The notes under the pieces: generated by a model
What the model was told of the DNA's origin: nothing
Databases searched by the model: none
What the model saw: the letters and a program-made list of their open reading frames with translations, nothing else
Translations under genes and position numbers: made by a program
Shown: one piece after another, positions 18,748-28,595 of the stretch
Layout of the letters: every line of letters starts with the position of its first letter
Numbering within the stretch: position 1 is the stretch's first letter
Origin: Bacteroidota bacterium
GTDB lineage: Bacteria > Bacteroidota > Bacteroidia > JAHEXY01
DNA length: 64,000 nt
Direction of reading: 5' to 3'
Assembly (NCBI GenBank): GCA_023251875.1
Contig: JAHEXY010000011.1
Coordinates: 62,001-126,000, forward strand

Positions 18748-20583
18748 ATGTGTGGAATAGCAGGAATATTTAAGCTTAATGGCAGTAAAGTTGAACGACA
18801 TCAACTTAAAGTAATGACTGATAGTCTTTATCACCGAGGTCCTGATGGAGATGGATTTTGGGAAAGTGCAACTGAAGATGTCGGTTTTGGCCACAGGCGT
18901 TTATCTATACTCGATCTTTCTTCGGCCGGTGAGCAGCCCATGCATTACCGTGATCAGTATACCATTACATTCAATGGCGAAATTTATAATTATTTAGAAA
19001 TTAAAGCACGTTTAATTGCTCAAGGGCATAAATTTGTTTCTGATACAGATACTGAAGTTTTACTTGTTTTGTATAGCGAAAAAGGGGAGCGTTGCCTTGA
19101 TGATTTAGATGGTATGTTTGCTTTTTCAATATGGGACAATAAAGAGCAAAAACTTTTTTGTGCTCGAGATAGATTTGGCGAAAAACCTTTTTATTATCAT
19201 TATTTACCAGATGCATGTTTTATGTTTGCTTCTGAAATGAAAGCTTTATTTGTTGCAGATATTGAAAAAAAAGTAGATCAGCACATGCTGTTTAATTATT
19301 TAGCATATGATGTAATTGAAGATCCTTTTGATAAGCAAAAAACGTTTTACGAAAATATTTATAAACTAGAAGCAGCGCATTACATTACCATAAGCAAGAA
19401 AAATGGTTTGGTAAAAAAAAGATATTGGAATCATCCGGATTATTTAAATATAGATACTAAAATTTCTTTTCAAGAGGCCAATCAAAAATTAAAAGAGCTG
19501 TTTGATCGTTCTGTAAAAAGAAGATTACGTTCTGATGTTACTGTAGGGTCAAGCCTTTCGGGTGGCTTAGATTCATCAGCAATCGTTTGCACCATTGCAA
19601 AATTAATTGGCAATTCTTCTCAAGAACTACAAACTTTTTCAGCTCGCTTTTATGATGAAAGTATTGATGAAGGAAGGTATATTGAAAAAGTAATTGCTAA
19701 AACACATGCTCGGCCTCATTACATTTGGCCGGAAGTAGATGAAATGGTAAAAGATATTGAAAGGCTCTTTTATCATCAAGAAGAACCTTTTACTACCGCC
19801 AGTATTTTTGCCCAATGGGAAGTAATGAAATTGGCCAAAAAAAATAATGTAATTGTATTGTTAGATGGGCAAGGTGCTGATGAAATACTTGCCGGCTATA
19901 ATCATTATATGCAACCATTTTTAAGAGATCTCTACAAGAACAACAAAGTAGCGTTTAAAGAACAGGTTAAAAAGTATAATGAAATGTTTCATCGAAAATA
20001 TCCCATTACATTTCGATTTAAAGTAGAGGCTTATTGTCCTGATTTACTTAGAGCATTAGGTAGAATAAGAAGAACATTTACTACCCCGGAATATCTAAAA
20101 TACTTTCATACTGATTTTGTAAATCATAATAAAACCAAAGAACCCCCATTTAAAAATTTTAATACTTTAAATGAAGTCTTAGGATTTGCTACTTTTGATT
20201 ACGGACTTGAAAAATTACTGCGTTTTTCCGATAGAAATTCAATGGCCCATTCAAGAGAAGTGAGATTACCATTTTTAAACCATGAATTGGTGGAATTTAT
20301 TTTTACCTTGCCCGCATCTTTTAAAATACATAACGGTTGGAGAAAAAGAATTTTGCGGACTTCAATGGAAGATGTTTTGCCAAAAGAAATTGCGTGGCGT
20401 ATAGGTAAAATCGGGTATGAAGCCCCTCAACAAGAATGGATGAAGCATCCTGATTTACTTGAAAGGGTGGAAAGTGCTAAAGATAAGTTGATAAAAGAAA
20501 ATATTATTGTTGAATCGCAATCGCTTGATCCATGGAAATTACTTATTGCAGATAGGTTACTTTCTGAAACATTTAAAAGATAA
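18748..20583 (+). CDS. asnB: Asparagine synthase (glutamine-hydrolysing)
   Basis: The 611-residue protein has the Ntn-type glutaminase start MCGIAGIF (nucleophile Cys2), RxSxxDL and FNGEIYN motifs, and the PP-loop SGGLDSS (271-277) of the synthetase domain. It uses glutamine to amidate aspartate or another carboxylate via an adenylated intermediate. It heads a three-gene operon with a glycosyltransferase (2-bp gap) and a WbpG-like sugar amidotransferase, so a role in glycan amidation is plausible. The domain itself does not distinguish this from ordinary asparagine synthesis. Confidence 0.9.
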   Translation: MCGIAGIFKLNGSKVERHQLKVMTDSLYHRGPDGDGFWESATEDVGFGHRRLSILDLSSAGEQPMHYRDQYTITFNGEIYNYLEIKARLIAQGHKFVSDTDTEVLLVLYSEKGERCLDDLDGMFAFSIWDNKEQKLFCARDRFGEKPFYYHYLPDACFMFASEMKALFVADIEKKVDQHMLFNYLAYDVIEDPFDKQKTFYENIYKLEAAHYITISKKNGLVKKRYWNHPDYLNIDTKISFQEANQKLKELFDRSVKRRLRSDVTVGSSLSGGLDSSAIVCTIAKLIGNSSQELQTFSARFYDESIDEGRYIEKVIAKTHARPHYIWPEVDEMVKDIERLFYHQEEPFTTASIFAQWEVMKLAKKNNVIVLLDGQGADEILAGYNHYMQPFLRDLYKNNKVAFKEQVKKYNEMFHRKYPITFRFKVEAYCPDLLRALGRIRRTFTTPEYLKYFHTDFVNHNKTKEPPFKNFNTLNEVLGFATFDYGLEKLLRFSDRNSMAHSREVRLPFLNHELVEFIFTLPASFKIHNGWRKRILRTSMEDVLPKEIAWRIGKIGYEAPQQEWMKHPDLLERVESAKDKLIKENIIVESQSLDPWKLLIADRLLSETFKR

Positions 20584-20585
20584 GT

Positions 20586-21758
20586 ATGTCTATCGATTTA
20601 CATTTATATCCTTCCTATTTGCAAAACGAAAGTAGAATTTTAAAAATCACAAAAAGTCTTATTGGGAATAATATTACTAGTAATATTCATGTTGTAGGCA
20701 TATGGAAAGAAAAATTGAAAGCAGAAGAATTAATTGATGATAAAAGAAAAATAGTTCGTTTAAAGATTCATTTATATCGTTATTTACCATTTTTCAAAAC
20801 ATTTTTTTTTAGATGGGAATGGTATTTCAAAGTGTTTTTTAAATACATCAATAAAGAGGTAAGAGTAATTCAATGCAATAGTATTGAAGACTTGCCTGTG
20901 GGAGTGGCCTTGAAAAGATGTAAAAAGGGAGTAAAACTGGTTTATGATGCCCATGAATTGGAAACTGAAAAAAATACAGTTGATGGTTTTCGAAAAAAGA
21001 TAGTAAAAGTTGTAGAAAAAAGATTGATTAAACATGTAGATAAAGTTTCTGTTGTAAGTAAGTGCATTGCCGATTGGTACCAAAGAGAATATAAAATTCA
21101 CAAAGTTTATTTAATTAGAAATATTCCGTATAATCATTTTCGTTCTACTTTAAGTGACGAACGGGTTGAGAATATAAAAAACGAAAAAAAAATTAGAAAG
21201 AAATTTAATATTACAGATGATGAAATGGTATTTTTATACCAAGGAGGATTAATGACGGGTCGCGCATTATTAGTATGGCTCGAAATTTTTAAAAATTTAC
21301 CTTCAAAAAATAAACATATTGTTTTTATGGGATATGGTTATTATGAAATAGAAATACAACAATATGCTGATCAATACTCCAATATTCATCTTCATCCGGC
21401 AGTTCATCCTGATGAAATTCATGAATATTCTGTTGATGCTGATGTGGGACTTTCTGTTATTGAAAATTCATATTTGAGCTATTATTTTTGCCTGCCCAAT
21501 AAATTATACGAATATATATTATGTAATGTTCCTGTTTTAGTTAGTGATTTTCCTGAAATGAGCAGGACTTTACATGAATTAAAAAGTGGATGGATAATTA
21601 ATCCAACTTATGAAGAAATGTATAAATTTATAAATGAAATTACATTATATGATATTAAACAAAAAAAAGCATTGTGTAACAATGTGAAAAATAAAATAGG
21701 CTGGCATACTGAGGAAAAAGTTCTTTTAGAAATGTATCAAGGTTTAGGATTAAAATAA
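20586..21758 (+). CDS. Glycosyltransferase, GT4-like (GT-B fold)
   Basis: The 390-residue protein resembles GT4-type transferases: an N-terminal half with VYDAHELE (about residues 119-126) and VSVVSKCIADWY, and a C-terminal donor half with FLYQGGLMTGRAL and the E-x7-E region NKLYEYILCNVPVLVSDFPE. It likely transfers one sugar of the repeat unit in the cytoplasm. It directly abuts the following gene (stop at 21756-21758, TTG start at 21759). Confidence 0.85.
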   Translation: MSIDLHLYPSYLQNESRILKITKSLIGNNITSNIHVVGIWKEKLKAEELIDDKRKIVRLKIHLYRYLPFFKTFFFRWEWYFKVFFKYINKEVRVIQCNSIEDLPVGVALKRCKKGVKLVYDAHELETEKNTVDGFRKKIVKVVEKRLIKHVDKVSVVSKCIADWYQREYKIHKVYLIRNIPYNHFRSTLSDERVENIKNEKKIRKKFNITDDEMVFLYQGGLMTGRALLVWLEIFKNLPSKNKHIVFMGYGYYEIEIQQYADQYSNIHLHPAVHPDEIHEYSVDADVGLSVIENSYLSYYFCLPNKLYEYILCNVPVLVSDFPEMSRTLHELKSGWIINPTYEEMYKFINEITLYDIKQKKALCNNVKNKIGWHTEEKVLLEMYQGLGLK

Positions 21759-22895
21759 TTGGATAAACAAAATAACATATATAAAATTTGTAGTCGCTGC
21801 ATACTTGATACCCATGATGATCCAAGTTTGCTGTTTGATGAACAGGGTGTTTGTTCTACTTGCAAAACGTATGATGAACAAGTAAATACTCGCGTTTATA
21901 AAGGTAAAATAGGCAAACAAAAATTAGAACAATTAGTAAGTGAAATTAAACAAGCAGGAAAGAATAAAGAATACGATTGTATTATTGGTGTAAGTGGGGG
22001 AGTAGATAGTACCTATGTAGCGTACCTAACTAAAAAACAATTAGGACTTAGGCCGCTTGCTGTGCATTTAGATAATGGATGGAATTCAGAATTAGCGGTG
22101 AGCAATATTTCTGAAACATTAAACAGATTACATATAGAACTTTTTACACATGTTATTAATTGGGAGGAATTTAAAGATCTTCAACTTTCATTCATCAAAG
22201 CTTCTGTAGTTGATATAGAGCTTACAAGTGATCATGCTATATTTGCTACATTGTATAAATTGGCACAAAAGTATAATGTCAAATACATTCTGCAAGGGGT
22301 TAATATTGTTACTGAAGGTTTTTTACCATCACATTGGGTACACAACAAATTCGATTGGTTAAATATAAAATCTATACATAAGCAATTTGGAAAGATTCCC
22401 TTAAAAACATTTCCACATATTAGTTTTACCCAACATTTATATTATCAATACGCAACCGGTATTCAGTTTGTACCTATTTTAAATTATGTGCCTTATTCAA
22501 AAGAGGAGGCAAAAAAATTAATTACGAATGAACTGGGTTGGCGCGATTATGGAGGAAAACATTATGAATCTATTTTTACACGATTTTATCAAGCCTATAT
22601 CTTACCTCAAAAATTTGGTGTCGATAAAAGAAAATCGCATTATTCAACATTAATATGTGCAGGTGAATTAAATAGAAATGAGGCGTTGGAATTAATGAAA
22701 GAACCAACTTACAATCTTGAAAAATTAGAAATTGATAAAGAATTTGTAATTAAGAAATTTGGACTTAGCCCACAGGAATTTGAAAGCTTAATGCATACTG
22801 CACCTCAAAAACATTCCGATTACCCTTCGTACATGAATTATTACAATCAATTGCGGCCAATTTATAAAAAAATAAAACGAATAATAGGTAAATAG
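21759..22895 (+). CDS. WbpG/PseA-type N-acetyl sugar amidotransferase
   Basis: The 378-residue protein begins with a TTG codon directly adjoining the upstream stop; no ATG occurs before the conserved motifs, so TTG is the likely start. It has paired cysteines CxxC (11/14 and 32/35), the PP-loop GVSGGVDS (77-84), and the family's AVHLDNGWN and LxQGVNIVTEG segments. Known relatives (WbpG) use ammonia channelled by HisH/HisF-like partners to form an amidino group on an N-acetylated sugar. No HisH/HisF pair is in the window, while asnB, another glutaminase, is in the same operon. Confidence 0.85.
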   Translation: MDKQNNIYKICSRCILDTHDDPSLLFDEQGVCSTCKTYDEQVNTRVYKGKIGKQKLEQLVSEIKQAGKNKEYDCIIGVSGGVDSTYVAYLTKKQLGLRPLAVHLDNGWNSELAVSNISETLNRLHIELFTHVINWEEFKDLQLSFIKASVVDIELTSDHAIFATLYKLAQKYNVKYILQGVNIVTEGFLPSHWVHNKFDWLNIKSIHKQFGKIPLKTFPHISFTQHLYYQYATGIQFVPILNYVPYSKEEAKKLITNELGWRDYGGKHYESIFTRFYQAYILPQKFGVDKRKSHYSTLICAGELNRNEALELMKEPTYNLEKLEIDKEFVIKKFGLSPQEFESLMHTAPQKHSDYPSYMNYYNQLRPIYKKIKRIIGK

Positions 22896-22897
22896 TA

Positions 22898-22985
22898 GGG
22901 CTTTCTAAAAATTATCATTTATTTTCCTTCTCCCTTGGGAGAAGGTCAGGATGATGGCATGAGAAATCAATTTTTAGAACTGCCC
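22898..22985. repeat. MITE-like palindromic element A
   Basis: Left arm gggctttctaaaaatt (22898-22913) pairs with right arm aatttttagaactgccc (22969-22985), enclosing the inner hairpin CCTTCTCCCTTGGGAGAAGG (22926-22945). It lies between the convergent amidotransferase and flippase genes, where it could also act as a bidirectional terminator. Confidence 0.85.
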
Positions 22986-23006
22986 AGTAAGCTTATCGAG
23001 CTTGCT

Positions 23007-24473
23007 TTATTTTTTTATTAAACCCGACTTGTTTTTTAAACTATTAATGAAATTTAAAATCGGTTTCAATTCTAAAAAATTTAATTTGAATAACATAATT
23101 GTATATAGGAATAATAATATCCCCCCCCAAACTATATTATTTACAATTATTATTGAAACAATGCTGCTTATTATATATAAAATAAGGCCACTGATTAGTG
23201 GATAACCAACATAGTATTTTTGTTCAGCATAAATAAAAATTAAAATATTTAAAATAAATAATGATACTACCGTTGACCATGCCGATCCATAAATTTCCCA
23301 AATAGGAATTGTAATATAATTAAGCAAAAGATTAATTAATGCGGCTATAACAACAAAAAGGGAAAGCATTTTTTGCTTATTGGTGAGCAAGATACCTTTA
23401 CTTCCAATCACAATTAATGAATTAAAAGACAAGTAAATACCCAGGGGAGCAACGTATTTGTAGGCAATAAAATAAGGCTCTGTAGTTAAAACAAGTAAAA
23501 CAAATTTGGCTAAGCCGCAAAAAATAATGCAAGCAATAGTAGTAATAGAAATATAATATTTAAATGCACTTTTATATAAAGGCTTAGGGTCAGATTCCCC
23601 TGCGGCCTTCATCGCTATAGGTTCCCATGCTAATTGAAATGCAGCTCCTATCATTGTAAGTGGCATAACCACTTTTTCAGCCGTTGAATACAATCCAATT
23701 TTATATAAACTATTATCTAATAATAAAGACATAAAATACCTGTCTGACGATCTCATGATAAGAATTGAAAAAGTAATGGGAATAAAAGGCAAGCAAAAAG
23801 ATATAAATTTAAACAGAAGTGAAAATGAAAAATGTTGTGTAGAAATTTCTTTTCTAACTTTTATGTATGCGTAAATAGTGCATATAAAATTAGCAATAGT
23901 TGAAGCTAAAAAAACACTAATGATTCCGTAATGAAAAACAACAATAAAAATTATTGATAATAACGAAGAAAAAAAAACAACACCTATAGTGCTGATAATA
24001 AAATCTATTTTTTTAAAATTAATACTTAATATAGATTGAAAATTGGTTGAATTGATTACACATATTGTTTGAAGCAAGACCAATAATATTAAAATAAAAT
24101 TGTCTTTATCCCCAAGTTTTACAAAACGATGTCCAAACCAATTTGATAATAATAATCCAAATGCAAGCATTACTATGCCGGAAAAAAATAAAGAGGCATA
24201 ATGAATGGTTGAAAACACTTTTTTCTTTTCATCGGCATCATTTGAAGTTGCATAATACCTGAAAATAGCTTGGCCAAGACCCAAGCTAAATAAATTAAAT
24301 AAAATCAAATGAAAAATATTGAGCGTTTCAATTATTCCATATTGCTCTACTGAAAAATAACGGGTATAAATAGGGATAAGAAAAATGCTAATAATTGCAG
24401 ATATAAAACGAGCACTCCCATATACAATAGAATCAGATAATAGTCTTTTAATTGTAAGTGGAGTCTTCGTCAT
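23007..24473 (-). CDS. Wzx-type polysaccharide flippase (MATE/MVF superfamily)
   Basis: The 488-residue, very hydrophobic protein has about 12-14 membrane segments. It has the polysaccharide-transport N-terminus (SDSIVYGSARFISAIISIFLIPIYTRYFSVEQYGIIETLN) and the mid-protein motif LYSTAEKVVMPLTMIGAAFQLAWEPIAM. It is expected to flip lipid-linked oligosaccharide repeat units across the inner membrane. It has its own promoter-like box and is bounded by palindromic elements A and, beyond rdgB, B. It is the only clear Wzx in the window. Confidence 0.9.
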   Translation of the reverse strand: MTKTPLTIKRLLSDSIVYGSARFISAIISIFLIPIYTRYFSVEQYGIIETLNIFHLILFNLFSLGLGQAIFRYYATSNDADEKKKVFSTIHYASLFFSGIVMLAFGLLLSNWFGHRFVKLGDKDNFILILLVLLQTICVINSTNFQSILSINFKKIDFIISTIGVVFFSSLLSIIFIVVFHYGIISVFLASTIANFICTIYAYIKVRKEISTQHFSFSLLFKFISFCLPFIPITFSILIMRSSDRYFMSLLLDNSLYKIGLYSTAEKVVMPLTMIGAAFQLAWEPIAMKAAGESDPKPLYKSAFKYYISITTIACIIFCGLAKFVLLVLTTEPYFIAYKYVAPLGIYLSFNSLIVIGSKGILLTNKQKMLSLFVVIAALINLLLNYITIPIWEIYGSAWSTVVSLFILNILIFIYAEQKYYVGYPLISGLILYIISSIVSIIIVNNIVWGGILLFLYTIMLFKLNFLELKPILNFINSLKNKSGLIKK

Positions 24474-24531
24474 TAAATATGGGATGTTCTATGCAACACG
24501 TTCTACCTTAATAGGTAATAAGGTTTTAACA

Positions 24532-24539
24532 CAAAAGTA
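24532..24539 (-). promoter_or_regulatory. -7 promoter box (TACTTTTG) for the flippase gene
   Basis: It matches TAnnTTTG on the minus strand, immediately after the rdgB stop, leaving a 58-nt leader that contains an imperfect inverted repeat (accttaataggtaataaggt, 24505-24524). Confidence 0.5.
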
Positions 24540-24540
24540 A

Positions 24541-25113
24541 TTAAAAATTGCTTAAGAATTGGTTTAGTTTTTTTACCGCCATCGCCCTATGCGAATATCT
24601 GTTTTTTTCTTCAAAGGCCATTTCAGCATAACTTTTGTTGAACCCATCGGGAACAAAAATAGAATCATATCCAAATCCATTAAGTCCTTTGGGGCTTTCA
24701 ATAATATTGCCACTAGTAATTCCTTCAAATAAAAATTCACGCTCATTAACGATTAAAGCAATAACGGTTTTAAATTGAGCCTTTCTATTTTGAATCCCAT
24801 TTAATTCAGTTAAAATTTTTTGAATATTATCTTCTGATGATTTATGTTCTCCTGCATATCGTGCCGAATATACCCCAGGCTTTCCTCCAAGTGATTCAAC
24901 CTCTAAACCGGTATCATCAGCAAAACAATCAACATGGTATTTCTGGTTTACATACCTGGCTTTTTGTAGCGCATTGCCTTCAATAGTATCTGATGTTTCA
25001 GGTATTTCTTCTATACACTTAATGTCTTTTAAGCTTTTTATGGGATGGTTTTTTAATAAGGACTGAACTTCTTCCAATTTATGAAGATTATTAGTGGCGA
25101 AAATTAGTTGCAT
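24541..25113 (-). CDS. rdgB: Non-canonical purine NTP pyrophosphatase (RdgB/HAM1)
   Basis: The 190-residue protein is full-length for the family. It has FATNNLHKLEEV at the N-terminus, DDTGLEVESLGGKPGVYSARYAG (about 66-88), GYDSIFVPDG and a terminal SHRAMAVKKL. It hydrolyses dITP/XTP to prevent misincorporation. It is a housekeeping gene embedded between glycan genes and bounded upstream by palindromic element B. Confidence 0.96.
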   Translation of the reverse strand: MQLIFATNNLHKLEEVQSLLKNHPIKSLKDIKCIEEIPETSDTIEGNALQKARYVNQKYHVDCFADDTGLEVESLGGKPGVYSARYAGEHKSSEDNIQKILTELNGIQNRKAQFKTVIALIVNEREFLFEGITSGNIIESPKGLNGFGYDSIFVPDGFNKSYAEMAFEEKNRYSHRAMAVKKLNQFLSNF

Positions 25114-25162
25114 ATCAATAATAATCAGATGTTATGAATAAAAAAAAATGTACTTTAGCGTT

Positions 25163-25259
25163 TTGTAAAATGTTCTGAAAATTATCATTATTGTCCCTCT
25201 CTTTGAGAGGGATTGAGGGAGAGGAAATCAATAACACAATTTTCAGAACATTTTTACAA
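25163..25259. repeat. MITE-like palindromic element B
   Basis: Outer arms ttgtaaaatgttctgaaaatt (25163-25183) and aattttcagaacatttttacaa (25238-25259) are almost perfectly complementary, enclosing CCCTCTC-TTT-GAGAGGG (25195-25211) and an attgagggagagg tail. It sits between divergent rdgB and the GDP-mannose epimerase gene, so any promoter of either gene must lie in or beside it. Confidence 0.85.
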
Positions 25260-25282
25260 GTAATTTAATTATTAATAAAAGT

Positions 25283-26257
25283 ATGAAAAAATCAGCAATT
25301 GTATGTGGAGCAGGTGGCTTTATAGGAAGCCATCTCGTTAAAAGATTAAAAGAAGAAGGATATTGGGTAAGGGCTGTTGATTTAAAAAATCCTGAATATT
25401 CTAAAACTTTTGCAGATGAATTTATTATTGGAGATTTAAGAGAACAGGATGTTTGCAGAAAAGTATTAAATAAAAATTTTGATGAAGTATATCAATTAGC
25501 TGCAGATATGGGAGGGGCAGGATATATTTTTACAGGAGAAAATGATGCCAATGTAATGCATAATTCCGCTACTATTAATTTAAATATTGTAGAGTTATGT
25601 CATAAACATAATGTTGGAAAAGTTTTTTATTCTTCTTCGGCATGTATGTATCCCGATTATAATCAAAAAGACCCTGACAACCCTAAATGTGCTGAAGATA
25701 CTGCCTATCCTGCCGATCCGGATAGTGAGTATGGATGGGAAAAACTATTTAGTGAACGTTTGTTTTTATCCTATCATAGAAATTTTGGATTACAAGTTAA
25801 GGTAGCTCGTTTTCATAATATTTTTGGAGAAGAAGGTACTTGGGTTGGCGGAAAAGAGAAAGCTCCTGCTGCTATTTGCCGTAAAGTGGCAGAAGCCGGT
25901 AATGGCGGTTTTATTGAAGTGTGGGGAGATGGAAAACAAACACGTTCGTTTTTATATATTAATGAATGTCTTGAGGGTGTGAGAAGATTAATGCAATCTG
26001 ATTTTACAGGTCCTGTAAATATTGGCTCAGAAGAAATGGTAAGCATCAACCAATTGGCTCAAAAGGTAATTGCTATTTCAGGAAAAGCAATTGGTATTAA
26101 AAATATTCCCGGTCCGCAAGGCGTAAGAGGCAGAAATTCTGATAATAAATTAATCAAATCAAAATTAAACTGGGAACCAACTTTGCCATTAGATGAAGGC
26201 CTTGCAAAAACATACCGATGGATTTCAGAGCAGGTTAAAATGTTACAAACGGTTTAA
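25283..26257 (+). CDS. GDP-mannose 3,5-epimerase (GME-like)
   Basis: The 324-residue extended-SDR protein has CGAGGFIGSHL (8-18) for NAD binding and closely follows plant GME: ADMGGAGYIF, SSSACMYP (Cys121), YxxxK (Tyr150/Lys154), FHNIFG..GTW.GG.EKAPAAICRK (Lys193) and IPGPQGVRGRNSDN. In GME the Cys and the second Lys are the acid/base pair for C3/C5 epimerisation. Products are GDP-L-galactose and GDP-L-gulose. It starts the 25283-31103 block; gmd and fcl, also using GDP-mannose, lie about 9 kb downstream. GDP-mannose-forming enzymes are not in the window. Confidence 0.88.
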   Translation: MKKSAIVCGAGGFIGSHLVKRLKEEGYWVRAVDLKNPEYSKTFADEFIIGDLREQDVCRKVLNKNFDEVYQLAADMGGAGYIFTGENDANVMHNSATINLNIVELCHKHNVGKVFYSSSACMYPDYNQKDPDNPKCAEDTAYPADPDSEYGWEKLFSERLFLSYHRNFGLQVKVARFHNIFGEEGTWVGGKEKAPAAICRKVAEAGNGGFIEVWGDGKQTRSFLYINECLEGVRRLMQSDFTGPVNIGSEEMVSINQLAQKVIAISGKAIGIKNIPGPQGVRGRNSDNKLIKSKLNWEPTLPLDEGLAKTYRWISEQVKMLQTV

Positions 26258-26282
26258 CTTCGTCTATTGGGGAGATAAATGA

Positions 26283-27434
26283 ATGTTAAGAAAAAATCTT
26301 GATAGGTGTAATTATATATTGCTTCTCATATCCCTATGGTCTGCGTATTTAATTGTAAAAATATTAACCATATTTAGTTTCGTTTTCTCGAAAACAAAAA
26401 AAGGAGATGTGATTTTCTTTCCTCATGAACAAATTGGAAGCGATGGATATACCAAACGATTTGAACAGTATTTTCCGTTTTTCAATAAAGATAAAATTGT
26501 TTATCATGTGGCTGAACTATTTCCTGATGCTTATATAAAAAGGAATTTATTCGGTTCAAAATCCAGACAATATTACCTTTATCATCGTATTATTTGGAAA
26601 AGAATTCCTCAGGTTTTAAGTGCCAGAAAATACAAACATGCCTTTATTCATAGGCGTTTATTTGCCTATTACCCCGATTCAAAAAAAGCACATTTAGAAA
26701 AATTATTGAGAAAATTAAATGAGGATATTAGTGTTGATTTTTGGGATTCTGTATGGCTAAAAAGTCCTGAACTTTATGAAGATATTGTTATACATGTTGA
26801 TAAAATTAGTGTCGTAAATCAATTCGTATATGATCATTTCAAAAAATATCCAACAAAGAAATACTTATTTCCTATTGCAATTGACGAAAGTGCGTATGTA
26901 ATAAAAAAATCGTTTGCATTTGAAAAAGAAATAAAGTTAGTATGGACAGGTCTTCCTCATAGTGTATTGCAAATTATGGCATTACGAGAAGTGTTTCTGA
27001 AAATACTAGAAAAATATCCCATTGCCATTGTTATTATTTCTGCCAAAGAAGTACAAATAGAAGGACTAAAAGTACTATGGAAAAAATGGGAAAAAGAAAC
27101 ATTTGCAAACATTATAGCCTCTTGTGATATTGCTTTGTATCCATTTGAAAATACTGACGAAGGAAAAGGAAAAATGGCCATGAAAGTTATTGAATACATG
27201 GCTTGTGGTGTACCAACCATTGGTGCAAACGTAGGGATTACCCCTTATGCAAAAGATAATGAAACTATTTTATTTGCAGAAACACATGAGGAATGGTACA
27301 ATGCAATTATAAAATTAATTGAAGATGAAGCTTTGAGAATGAAAATTTCTAAAAATGGATTATCTTTGGTGGCTCAATACCATTCAGTGAAATTAAGCTA
27401 TAACACATTTAAAGAAATTATTTTCTCGAATTAA
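26283..27434 (+). CDS. Glycosyltransferase, GT4-like, with N-terminal membrane segment (paralogue 1)
   Basis: The 383-residue protein has a hydrophobic N-terminus (about residues 11-38), then a GT-B body with the C-terminal donor-site pattern ASCDIALYPFENTDEGKGKMAMKVIEYMACGVPTIGANVG. It resembles the 29931-31103 product throughout (N-terminal RCNYILLLISL/RFYYMILMFSI, RFEQYFPFF/RFQNYLPFF, SVDFWDS/TVDFYDA). The two genes probably arose by duplication and now flank a methyltransferase and a metallo-hydrolase. Confidence 0.82.
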   Translation: MLRKNLDRCNYILLLISLWSAYLIVKILTIFSFVFSKTKKGDVIFFPHEQIGSDGYTKRFEQYFPFFNKDKIVYHVAELFPDAYIKRNLFGSKSRQYYLYHRIIWKRIPQVLSARKYKHAFIHRRLFAYYPDSKKAHLEKLLRKLNEDISVDFWDSVWLKSPELYEDIVIHVDKISVVNQFVYDHFKKYPTKKYLFPIAIDESAYVIKKSFAFEKEIKLVWTGLPHSVLQIMALREVFLKILEKYPIAIVIISAKEVQIEGLKVLWKKWEKETFANIIASCDIALYPFENTDEGKGKMAMKVIEYMACGVPTIGANVGITPYAKDNETILFAETHEEWYNAIIKLIEDEALRMKISKNGLSLVAQYHSVKLSYNTFKEIIFSN

Positions 27435-27441
27435 CTTTTTC

Positions 27442-28590
27442 ATGGCCCCATCAATTGTTCAATACTTAATATGCCCCTATTCCAATGAAGAATTGAAATT
27501 AATTTCATTAAAAAAAAACATTGATTCTAATGGCGTTGAGGATATAGAATATGGCGTTTTAAAAACGAATGAAGGTATTGTATACCCGATAGTCAGAGGA
27601 GTGCCAAGGTTATTTGAGGGGGCCTTGTATATTTTTAAAGATTTTTGTCAACAATGGAAAAAAGAATTAAATGATTTAAACCTTCTTAATGATAAATCGC
27701 TTGCTCCTCCCGGAGAATTTTTCATGAATTATATTTATCCAACCATGAAAAGATTTGAGGTAGAATGGGAAAAACATAGTTTAGAAGATAAAACCTGGAA
27801 TTTAAACCAAGATGAGCGTATTGAAAAATATGTTGATTATATGGGATTAAAGAGAGAGAGTTTTAAAGATAAATTATTTTTGGATGCAGGTGCCGGAACC
27901 GGACAATTAGTATGTAGCATTGCACAACAACTCAATTGCGATATTATTGGCTTTGACATTCAGCCTTCTATTGAAAAGGGTTGGTTGCAAAGAAAAAAAT
28001 ATGCAGGCAATAATTACCATAGAGTACATATTATACAAGCCAATGTAATGCATCCGCCTTTTAAAGCTAAAACTTTTGACGGAATTCATTCTTCAGGAGT
28101 ATTACACCATACACCTAATACTCAAAATGCATTTAATTGTTTGATAAATTTGGTAAAAAATAAAGGAACTCTTTCTGTTTGGCTTTATAGGCAATACAAT
28201 AAGCTATATGAAAAGTATAAATTTCAGCACGAAATGCTTATCCCTGTTATTCCTTTTGTTTCGAATGATTTTTTTATGTTGAGTGGCCGCAAACTAAGAA
28301 AGCATACAACCAAGATGCCTCCTCGTTTATTATATTTTTTAGTGTATGTTTATGTCGTATATATTCAATTATTTTATAAACTAAATGCATTAATAAGAAG
28401 AAAAGCCCATCCGCAAAGTATAAAAGAAAGAGTTACCAGTATCTATGATGTATTGGCACCTATTTATTCATGGTATCATGCCCAAGAAGATGTAATTTCT
28501 TGGTTTAAAGAAGCCGGTTATGAAGAAATTAGAGAAACCGATTTTGAAAATGAATTTGGTTTTAATTTATCCGGAATACGTAAATTGTAA
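27442..28590 (+). CDS. Class I SAM methyltransferase with Trm112-like N-terminal segment
   Basis: The 382-residue protein begins YLICPYSNEELKL...GIVYPIVRGVPRL, the Trm112-like small-domain pattern, followed by the SAM motif LFLDAGAGTGQLV (about 136-148) and GIHSSGVLHHTPN (about 214-226). It most likely methylates a glycan or lipid-linked intermediate. It lies 7 bp after the first GT4 paralogue and 5 bp before the metallo-hydrolase, so the group is cotranscribed. Confidence 0.83.
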   Translation: MAPSIVQYLICPYSNEELKLISLKKNIDSNGVEDIEYGVLKTNEGIVYPIVRGVPRLFEGALYIFKDFCQQWKKELNDLNLLNDKSLAPPGEFFMNYIYPTMKRFEVEWEKHSLEDKTWNLNQDERIEKYVDYMGLKRESFKDKLFLDAGAGTGQLVCSIAQQLNCDIIGFDIQPSIEKGWLQRKKYAGNNYHRVHIIQANVMHPPFKAKTFDGIHSSGVLHHTPNTQNAFNCLINLVKNKGTLSVWLYRQYNKLYEKYKFQHEMLIPVIPFVSNDFFMLSGRKLRKHTTKMPPRLLYFLVYVYVVYIQLFYKLNALIRRKAHPQSIKERVTSIYDVLAPIYSWYHAQEDVISWFKEAGYEEIRETDFENEFGFNLSGIRKL

Positions 28591-28595
28591 ATCTA

